Positions 57,275-64,000 of a stretch of 64,000 nt of DNA are shown here, one piece after another. The position numbers and the translations under genes were made by a program. Position 1 is the first letter of the stretch, and each line of letters begins with the position of its first letter. The notes beneath the pieces are model-generated. The model was not told the origin of the DNA. It made no database searches and was given only the letters and a program-made list of their open reading frames with translations. Source of the stretch: Ornatilinea apprima (GTDB lineage: Bacteria; Chloroflexota; Anaerolineae; Anaerolineales; Anaerolineaceae); the NCBI RefSeq assembly GCF_001306115.1, contig NZ_LGCL01000039.1, positions 85,145 to 149,144 on the forward strand, read 5' to 3'.

Positions 57275-60200
57275 TCAGTTTTCCTCCCCCTGAAGTTCAG
57301 TTGTTTCCGGATCCTGGCTGCCAAACATCCACACAGCGGGGTTGATTTCAATTTGTGTCTGATAGGCATCCAGCGCCCGGCAGACTTCGACCGCAGTTGT
57401 CTCCAGAATCGACTGGACATCACTCGATTGGCGGATCGAGGCAGATACCTGGTTGATTTTTCGCTGCCGATCTACCTGTTTGCGAATCTGCTCCATAAGA
57501 CGGGCATTTTCGACCATAGCAGAGAGGCTGTAGGACCAGGTTTCGAGAATCTCTTGTAAATCTTCGGTGATGGTGCCGGGTTCCTGGCCTTCGATGAAAA
57601 GGACTCCAACAGATTTGCTGCTGAAAGCGAGGGGAATGGCCAGGACGGTGCGGACTTCGTCCGCAAAGTCGGTATATTCAGAGTTGACAGATGTATCTTT
57701 AACCAGGATCGTTTGTTTGGTTTGCATTACTTTACCCAAAATTCCCATGCCCGCGCGCGCTTTAGGCGCCGGCAGGGATGTATACCCGCCGCCGGCGGTC
57801 GCGGTGAGTTCAACTTCTGACTCAGATGTGGGCGTATAGATGGTAAAGCGGTTTGTGGAAAAAATCTGGTTAAGCTCGCGAACCGTCAGGTTGAAGATTT
57901 CTTGCACATCTTCCATGCCCGCCAGGCGAGAAGTGAGCCATTGCAGCGATTGGTTGGTGGAAAGGTGCATTTGCGAGCCGTGGAACAGCCTGGCGTTCAT
58001 CACCGCTGCGGCCAGCTGGTCGGCCAGCACTTGAAGTGTGCTGATGGAATTGTTTTCAAACGCGTTGCGCCGGGTGGATTGAACATCCAGGAGGCCCAAT
58101 AACTGTCCGCCGGCGATCAGTGGTATCACCAGTTCCGCGCGGGTTTCTGGCAGAAAAGGATTCGGATAATACGACGGATCATTCTTGACATCATTAGATA
58201 CCACTGGTGTCCGTTCCAGTGAGGCTTTGCCCACCAGAGAAGGCGAGCCTACGGCGAGGCGGTGTTTTGTCCGCATTAGTTGTTCTCCGGCCGGGCCAGT
58301 TGATTCCTGGATGGTCGCGAACTCACCGGTAGAGTCCATGAGGAAAACAGAAGCGTGGTAAAATCCAAATCTTTCCAAAACAAGGTTGACAGATTTCTTC
58401 AAGATATCGTCAATGCTTAAGCTCCCGGCAATATCGCGGGCGATTTCAGCGGCGATGCGAAGCTGTACAGCTTGCTTTTCCGCCGAAGCGGTAAAAGAAA
58501 TGCGGGTGAGCGTATTCTTCAAAACGGCGATCAAGTTTTCCAGTGAATCCAGCAGGTTGGTGTCAATTTCATCTTCGTCGCGGGAGCCGAGGATGAGGAT
58601 GGCCTTTAGATTCTCTTCGATAAATATGGGTAAAATGGCGCCAGATTGGCAACCTCGATTTCGGATCAAAGAGATGACCGGCAGGCGTTCGGCGTCTTTG
58701 TAGAAAAAGAGCTCTTTTAAGATGGTGCGCTGGTTATGCAGGAACTGCTCGGGGATATTCTGGAGAGGAATAATCACATTCCTGCCGGTATCCAGAGCGG
58801 TTTTACCCGGTTCGGCGACCCCAACCAAGCGGACCTGATCCTCTTCGGCGGAAAAGAGCCCGGCGACCCATTCGGCTTCCTGCAAGGCGGATAGGATCGT
58901 CTGGTAGGCCTGATCGGCGTTCTGGCAGGCAGTCAGGCGCAGACTGGCTTTAAAGAGGGGCGAATCCTGCTCGAAGGAGAAACGAACCATCTCGTTGGTT
59001 TTTGTCTTTTGCCAGCCCATGGCAATCTGGTTGGAAATATCTTGCAGCCAGCTAATGATTTCTGCTGTGAAGGTGTTTTCTGCAGAGGAGTGGATGTTAA
59101 GCACTGCGGTTGTTTGCCTGTCCAGTCGAATGGGGATGCAGACTTCGGCTGCCGAGTCTGGGAAGAGTAGCAGCCGATCGGTCTGTGATCCAAATTCATT
59201 ATGGGTGATACTGGTGATCTGGTAGTCTGTTAGCGCCAGGGTGATGGGCGTGCGCGAAGCGACTGGAAGGTGATAACCGAGCGGTAGTTGGTTGCCAGGC
59301 TGCGCTCCGCTTTGCTGGCGTAAAATGAGCTGATTGCGGCTTTGATCGAGGAAGAAGAGGCAGGCATAGGTCAGATCAAAACGACCAACGAGCTTCTCCA
59401 ACACCTTTTGGAGCATTTCGGAGCGTTGGGAAGACTGGTTGATGATCTGTGAAATTTCCGAGGCAAGCCGGTAGCGTTCGGTCTGCTGCTCGACTCGCTT
59501 TTCCAGGGATTGGTAAAAGGTTTGAAGCTGGTCGCCCATCTGGTTAAAGGTGTAAGAGAGCATGCCAATTTCGTCATTGCGATTCAGGTCTACTCTGGCG
59601 TCCCATTTACCAGCGGTGAATGCTTTAGCCTGGTCCTCCAGCTGCTGCAGTGGTTTAACAATGGTGGAGCTGGCATAATAGCCTACGCCGACCATTGCAA
59701 TCAGCGAAACAGCCAGCAGAATGATATTAAAATTTCCGAGGATATCAATTTGCTGAACCAGGTAGCTCTGCGGTATGGATAGTAAAAGGCCGGTTTCAGG
59801 AGAAGTGATTGCGGCCGCATAGCCGATAACCGCTCCTAAGCCACTGTTAGATGCCATCACTTCACTTTCCCCGGTCATTACCTGCGCGATTTCATTTGAA
59901 TTGAGCGGCAATTCGAAGGCGGATGGTGTGATAAGCTTGGTTGTTTTATCGTAGGAAACGATTTGGCGATCCTGAGTGATGAAGGCCACACTTGACTGCG
60001 GGAAGAAGGTAGAGGTATGCGCGAGCTGGTTCAAAAAGAGCTCACTGGTCGCGAAGGTGAAGAATGTGCCCAGTAATTGGTTGTCTTCGGTGTAGACCGG
60101 CCATGAGTTAACAATGACGAGTTGGTTTTTGTAGAGTGAAGTTGGGTTGAGGAACAGTCCGGCGTGCGTGCCACCAAGATAGGCAAGAAAGGGTTCGTTG

Positions 60201-60676
60201 GCTGACGCGAAAGTTTCTTTTCTCCAACTGGGGTTTGTGCCAACCACAAAATCTCCATTGGCGTCCAGGAACGCGATTTGGTTAAGACCGGACGGCAAAG
60301 AGAGGCTGGACCTTGAAAGGTAAGATCCCAATTTGGATTCGGCTGAAAACTTTTGGGTGATGTTTTGTGGGTTTGCCGCCAGCAGACTGATTGATTTTTG
60401 CAGGTTGGTGTCGCTTTTAATCTGGTTGATGATCGTCTGGTGAGATCGGTTTAGCTCTTCAATTTGCTGGAGGTTGTTTTCGACGATCAGTCGAGCTTGT
60501 GATGTAGTGAGGTCGGCCAACAAGTTTCTTGAGCGGAGAAAAGTGATCGACCCAATTAAAGCTAAAGGGAGTATGGCAACGATCAACAAGCCCAGAATGA
60601 CCTGACGCCGGAGATTTCTTTTAACAATAAATGGGGAATGAATGTTAGCTGTGGAGGAAGACACGGATTTGGGCAT
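57275..60676 (-). CDS. Large Cache-HAMP-multi-GAF membrane sensor
   Basis: 1133 residues. Membrane span about 27-47, Cache-like sensor about 50-310, second span about 318-340, HAMP about 342-392 (STIVKPLQQLEDQAKAFTAG), then four GAF or GAF-like domains (about 410-550, 575-720, 745-905, 920-1075). The third carries NPFLPETRAELVIPL. It ends in the same short helical motif as its paralogues (SDVQSILETTAVEV). No catalytic output. Confidence 0.82.
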   Translation of the reverse strand: MPKSVSSSTANIHSPFIVKRNLRRQVILGLLIVAILPLALIGSITFLRSRNLLADLTTSQARLIVENNLQQIEELNRSHQTIINQIKSDTNLQKSISLLAANPQNITQKFSAESKLGSYLSRSSLSLPSGLNQIAFLDANGDFVVGTNPSWRKETFASANEPFLAYLGGTHAGLFLNPTSLYKNQLVIVNSWPVYTEDNQLLGTFFTFATSELFLNQLAHTSTFFPQSSVAFITQDRQIVSYDKTTKLITPSAFELPLNSNEIAQVMTGESEVMASNSGLGAVIGYAAAITSPETGLLLSIPQSYLVQQIDILGNFNIILLAVSLIAMVGVGYYASSTIVKPLQQLEDQAKAFTAGKWDARVDLNRNDEIGMLSYTFNQMGDQLQTFYQSLEKRVEQQTERYRLASEISQIINQSSQRSEMLQKVLEKLVGRFDLTYACLFFLDQSRNQLILRQQSGAQPGNQLPLGYHLPVASRTPITLALTDYQITSITHNEFGSQTDRLLLFPDSAAEVCIPIRLDRQTTAVLNIHSSAENTFTAEIISWLQDISNQIAMGWQKTKTNEMVRFSFEQDSPLFKASLRLTACQNADQAYQTILSALQEAEWVAGLFSAEEDQVRLVGVAEPGKTALDTGRNVIIPLQNIPEQFLHNQRTILKELFFYKDAERLPVISLIRNRGCQSGAILPIFIEENLKAILILGSRDEDEIDTNLLDSLENLIAVLKNTLTRISFTASAEKQAVQLRIAAEIARDIAGSLSIDDILKKSVNLVLERFGFYHASVFLMDSTGEFATIQESTGPAGEQLMRTKHRLAVGSPSLVGKASLERTPVVSNDVKNDPSYYPNPFLPETRAELVIPLIAGGQLLGLLDVQSTRRNAFENNSISTLQVLADQLAAAVMNARLFHGSQMHLSTNQSLQWLTSRLAGMEDVQEIFNLTVRELNQIFSTNRFTIYTPTSESEVELTATAGGGYTSLPAPKARAGMGILGKVMQTKQTILVKDTSVNSEYTDFADEVRTVLAIPLAFSSKSVGVLFIEGQEPGTITEDLQEILETWSYSLSAMVENARLMEQIRKQVDRQRKINQVSASIRQSSDVQSILETTAVEVCRALDAYQTQIEINPAVWMFGSQDPETTELQGEEN

Positions 60677-60691
60677 AGATCATCCTATCCC

Positions 60692-61171
60692 TTAATGCAG
60701 TTCCCAAATGGATTCGCCTGCCAGGATACGATTAATCTGGTCCGGGAAACGGTCGGGATCAATAGGTTTTCCTAAAAAACCATCAAACCCGGCGGCGCGG
60801 GCGCGGGCGATTTGTTCCTCACTGGCTTCGGCGGTTACAGCGACGACGGGTATGCCCGCGAATTTGGGTGTTTGTTTGATTTTTTTTAGGGCGCCATAGC
60901 CGTCTTCGTAGGGCAGACGAATATCCATCAGCACTAAATCCAGAGTAGGAAGGTTATCGGCAAACTCGACAACCTCATACCCAGAAGTTTTCCACTCACA
61001 GTGTATCCCCAAAAAGCCGAGCAAACGGGCAATAAGGACAAAATTGGACACGTTGTCTTCAACAACCAGCACAGTTTTGCTTTCACTGTTGTCTTTGCGG
61101 TTCAGGGATCCTGTGTTGCTTGAATTTGCCATCGATCTAAACATGTCCTTCTTGCTCCAGATCCATCTCAA
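60692..61171 (-). CDS. Stand-alone response-regulator receiver
   Basis: 159-residue frame; the receiver starts near 33 (TVLVVEDNVSNFVLIARLL) with phospho-Asp in LVLMDIRLPYEDG and KPIDPDRF near the end. An internal ATG (about codon 10) is also a possible start. A DivK-like single-domain regulator without DNA-binding output. It overlaps the upstream receiver gene by 4 bp. Confidence 0.85.
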   Translation of the reverse strand: MRWIWSKKDMFRSMANSSNTGSLNRKDNSESKTVLVVEDNVSNFVLIARLLGFLGIHCEWKTSGYEVVEFADNLPTLDLVLMDIRLPYEDGYGALKKIKQTPKFAGIPVVAVTAEASEEQIARARAAGFDGFLGKPIDPDRFPDQINRILAGESIWELH

Positions 61172-61539
61172 TGAAGGTAGGCTTCGATTTGGTCTACAAA
61201 TGTGTCTACATTGATTGGCTTTTCAATGTAGCCATTGCAGCCCGCTTGCAGCGATTTTTCCCGGTCCCCCTTCATCACATTGGCGGTAATGGCAATAATG
61301 GGGGTGTCTGTAAAGGATTGTTTGGCTTTTATCTGTTGGGTAAGGGTGTAACCATCAACCTCAGGCATATTGATATCCATTAAGATGAGCTGAGGCACGA
61401 AATGAGTGAGGACATCGAGCGCTTCAATAGCGTTTTCAGCTTCAACGACTTCATAGCCACTTGCTTGCAGGATGCGGCGAACAAGAATCCGGTTTTCAAA
61501 ATTGTCTTCAACATGCAAGATTTTGCGTTTTTCAGCCAT
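61168..61539 (-). CDS. Stand-alone response-regulator receiver
   Basis: 123 residues, one receiver domain: KILHVEDNFENRILVRRIL, phospho-Asp in LILMDINMPEVDGY, Thr in AITANVM, Lys in EKPIN. It is the first gene of the leftward signalling cluster. With its neighbour and the hybrid kinase it could form a multistep phosphorelay. Confidence 0.88.
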   Translation of the reverse strand: MAEKRKILHVEDNFENRILVRRILQASGYEVVEAENAIEALDVLTHFVPQLILMDINMPEVDGYTLTQQIKAKQSFTDTPIIAITANVMKGDREKSLQAGCNGYIEKPINVDTFVDQIEAYLH

Positions 61540-61848
61540 TCAGTTCCCCCGAATGACACGTAATCGATAAACGAATAAGAGTCGTTGCCATTTCAATATT
61601 ATACTGTTAAGATCACAACCTATCACCCGGTCAAATCCCGCCTTACAGGATTGTTAGGTGGGTGTGCAATTTGTATTGGAGGTCAGATTTTTGTTGATGG
61701 CGGCGGAAAAATTGGGAGGTTATTGACAATGCTTTTTGGGTGTGGTACATTTTTCTACATATATACAACTATGGACAACTTTGCGGTTGCCGGTGTTTCT
61801 CAAATTTTCCGTGAGCCGATTGTATCATCCGTTTTTTGCGGAGGCGGT

Positions 61849-62118
61849 ATGAAAGAAATCCAAGTTATGGTGAACACCAAAGTGGGGCTGCATGCACGCC
61901 CCGCGGCATTGTTTGTTCAAACAGCCAAACAATTTTCCTCGCGAATTACGATCATTAACGCTGGCAAAGATGCGAACGCCAAAAGCATTCTGAATGTGCT
62001 GGCATTGGGCGTGTACCACGGTACTACCGTGCAAATACAGGCGGAAGGTGAAGACGAAGATAAGGCGATAGCAGCTCTGCTAGAGCTGATTGAATCCAAT
62101 TTTGGGGAGCCTGAATAA
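61849..62118 (+). CDS. ptsH: Phosphocarrier HPr
   Basis: 89 residues from ATG 61849 (GGAGG 4 bp upstream). Active-site histidine in KVGLHARPAALFV (about 15) and regulatory serine context NAKSILNVLALG (about 46). It accepts phosphate from enzyme I. The stop overlaps the ptsI start by one base. The 310-bp spacer to the divergent receiver gene must hold promoters for both; I could not place them with confidence. Confidence 0.92.
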   Translation: MKEIQVMVNTKVGLHARPAALFVQTAKQFSSRITIINAGKDANAKSILNVLALGVYHGTTVQIQAEGEDEDKAIAALLELIESNFGEPE

Positions 62119-63851
62119 TGATAGAAATCAATGGTATTGGTGCATCAAGAGGGATTGGGATTGGTCCCATATTCCAATATAGGACCACAAAAATTGAATT
62201 TGAAACTTGCAAAGTGGATGATCCACAAGCCGAACTTGCCAGAGTCAGGGCGGCTGTGCCAATTGCGCGAACGCAATTGGAAGGTGTTTATGAACACGCT
62301 CAGAATGATCCTTCCACTCAGGCGGAAGCTGAAATCTTCCAGGCGCAGTTGATGATGCTGGAAGACCCAGAGTTTTGGCAGCAAGTTGAGGACCAGATTA
62401 GTGGAGAGCGGACGAATGCCGAGGCGGCAATTTCGAATGTGGCCAAAACGTATGCTGAAATGCTGCGTGCGATGGACAATGAGTATTTTGCCGCGCGCGC
62501 CGCGGATGTGTTTGATGTTGCCAACCGGGTGCTAAAGATCTTGCTTGGAATTTCAGACTCTCCCACCACCGGCCTTGTGCAGCCTTCGATCATTGTGGCT
62601 GAAGATTTAACCCCTTCTGATACGGTTTTGATCGACAAATCTTTAGTGATTGGTTTCTGCACAGCGATCGGTTCGGCCACCTCGCATACAGCAATTCTGG
62701 CGCGCGGACTGGGGTTGCCGGCTGTGGCGGGCGCGGGACAAGAGATTATTGGATTGCGCAACGGAGTGATGGCTGTGATCAATGGAAACGATGGGAAATT
62801 GATTATTGAACCAGATCTAGCTACAATCCAACAGTTCCAAACTCGTTTGAAGGTCGCTGCTGAAATTAAAGAAAACGCATTGAAATTGGCCAAAGAGCCG
62901 GCGGTTACTCAGGACGGCTTACGGGTAGAAGTTGTAGCAAATATTGGCAATGTTGAGGGTGCTATCAAATCTCTGGCATTTGGCGCGGAGGGAGTGGGTC
63001 TGCTTCGAACCGAGTTTTTGTACCTAGAGCGCAACAATTTACCTTCAGAAGAAGAACAATGCACGGCCTATCGAGCAATTTTTGAGCCGTTCGGCTCCAT
63101 GCCGGTTGTGTTGCGAACGCTGGATATTGGCGGTGATAAAGAACTGCCCTATATGGATATGCCAAAAGAAATGAATCCATTTTTAGGGCTGCGCGCATTG
63201 CGCCTATGCCTGGCAAACCCCGATTTATTCAAAACTCAGCTGCGAGCCGCCTTGCGCGCCGCTGTAGGCCGCAATGTGAAGATTATGTTCCCGATGGTTG
63301 CCACACTGTCGGAAATTCGTCTGGCCAAATTGGCGCTTGAAGAGTGCCGGCAGGAATTGTCTGCAGAGGGGAAATCCTTTGCCGATGATATTGAGGTGGG
63401 GATTATGGTTGAGATTCCGGCGGCGGCGGTTTCCGCGGACCGATTGGCCAGAGAAGTGGATTTCTTTTCGATTGGCACGAATGATTTGAGCCAATACACC
63501 ATGGCGGCAGACCGCACGAATTCTGCGGTTGCGGGCCTGACGAACGCGTTTCAACCGGCTGTTCTGCGGTTGATCCACCAGGTGATTCAGGCAGCTCATG
63601 CCCACGGGAAGTGGGTGGGTATGTGTGGAGAACTGGCCGGTGAGCCACTCGCTGCGCCGCTGTTGGTGGGCATGGGACTGGATGAGTTTTCGATGAGCGC
63701 GCCGATGATCCCGGTGATCAAGCAAATTTTGCGCGGATTGAATGCGGCAGAGATGAAGGAACTGGTTGAAGAGGTGTTGGATTTAGACTCGCCAGAGGAA
63801 ATTCAGGAGCTGGTCAAGCAGCGTGTACCGCAGGCTGATGTTCAAGTGTGA
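62118..63851 (+). CDS. ptsI: PTS enzyme I (phosphoenolpyruvate-protein phosphotransferase)
   Basis: 577 residues, usual length. Phospho-His in GSATSHTAILARGLGLPAVAG (about 188-208), PEP-binding barrel with EGVGLLRTEFLYLER (about 292), FSIGTNDLSQYTMAADR (about 450) and MCGELAGEP near 502. Transfers phosphate from PEP to HPr. No sugar-specific EII is in the window. Confidence 0.95.
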   Translation: MIEINGIGASRGIGIGPIFQYRTTKIEFETCKVDDPQAELARVRAAVPIARTQLEGVYEHAQNDPSTQAEAEIFQAQLMMLEDPEFWQQVEDQISGERTNAEAAISNVAKTYAEMLRAMDNEYFAARAADVFDVANRVLKILLGISDSPTTGLVQPSIIVAEDLTPSDTVLIDKSLVIGFCTAIGSATSHTAILARGLGLPAVAGAGQEIIGLRNGVMAVINGNDGKLIIEPDLATIQQFQTRLKVAAEIKENALKLAKEPAVTQDGLRVEVVANIGNVEGAIKSLAFGAEGVGLLRTEFLYLERNNLPSEEEQCTAYRAIFEPFGSMPVVLRTLDIGGDKELPYMDMPKEMNPFLGLRALRLCLANPDLFKTQLRAALRAAVGRNVKIMFPMVATLSEIRLAKLALEECRQELSAEGKSFADDIEVGIMVEIPAAAVSADRLAREVDFFSIGTNDLSQYTMAADRTNSAVAGLTNAFQPAVLRLIHQVIQAAHAHGKWVGMCGELAGEPLAAPLLVGMGLDEFSMSAPMIPVIKQILRGLNAAEMKELVEEVLDLDSPEEIQELVKQRVPQADVQV

Positions 63852-63944
63852 TTTAACGGGGATTAATAAAACCGGGGCTGTCTCTAAAGAATTTGGAAAC
63901 AGCCCCAAAAATTAGCTGCAAATCGAATAAAAACGAAAAAACAA

Positions 63945-63975
63945 AAAATTGGTAGCCTACCTGGCTGCCAATTTT
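63945..63975. terminator. Bidirectional hairpin after ptsI
   Basis: AAAATTGG-T-AGCC and GGCT-G-CCAATTTT form a 13-bp stem around 5 nt, with A/T runs on both sides. A second, GC-rich hairpin (GGGGCTGT/ACAGCCCC, 63874-63906) precedes it. No gene is seen from 63852 to the end. Confidence 0.65.
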
Positions 63976-64000
63976 CGCATATTATGGGCAATACTGATCA

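Overview
The window looks like a chromosome segment of a Chloroflexota bacterium, probably class Anaerolineae, carrying a complete-looking siphovirus-type prophage of about 43.3 kb. The taxonomic call is inferred from the host signalling proteins (a family of closely similar long GAF-domain sensors) and overall gene style; no marker gene was compared.

Host left flank (1-1261): the 3' part of hisS and the 5' half of a tRNA-His gene. Host right flank (44515-64000): the 3' half of the same tRNA-His with its encoded CCA and terminator, an EamA transporter, then a long leftward signalling cluster. That cluster holds a threonine synthase fused to a receiver domain, a hybrid histidine kinase, a ParA ATPase, four membrane GAF sensors without kinase domains and two lone receiver proteins. 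A divergent HPr-enzyme I (PTS) pair follows.

Prophage (about 1254-44522): it inserted at an 8-bp core (ACTGTGGA) in the anticodon loop of tRNA-His, so the host tRNA gene is physically split. The phage carries its own full tRNA-His 53 bp inside attL. Order from the left: tRNA-His, a small HTH repressor (minus strand), then rightward early genes: sigma-like factor, ssDNA-binding-like protein, DnaD/O-like initiator with iterons inside its linker, DnaC-like loader, DNA methyltransferase, second sigma factor, NrdG-like radical SAM, ParB-like protein, IS110-C-domain protein, damaged methylase/beta-clamp gene, DnaQ exonuclease, Ycf46-like AAA+ ATPase, DUF1257 and DUF2997. The leftward late block (40.1 down to 19.65 kb) holds a modification-like enzyme, ParB, terminase small and large subunits, portal, MuF-ART head protein, scaffold, cement, capsid, connectors, tail genes with a -1 frameshift chaperone, tape measure, Dit, Gp37-like, fibre, GH25 lysin and holins. 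A last rightward block has tRNA-Gly, RadC, DUF488 and the tyrosine integrase next to attR.

The early genes form many short units, most ending in a terminator. Thirteen carry a nearly identical promoter (-35 TTAACT, 17 bp, -10 TTATAT) with a dyad AACTTT/AAAGTT overlapping both boxes and a shared start-site sequence (AACCCTATAAAA). Two non-coding repeat regions (10926-11105 and 18106-18775) are the least explained parts of the window and the best candidates for new RNA or replication elements.
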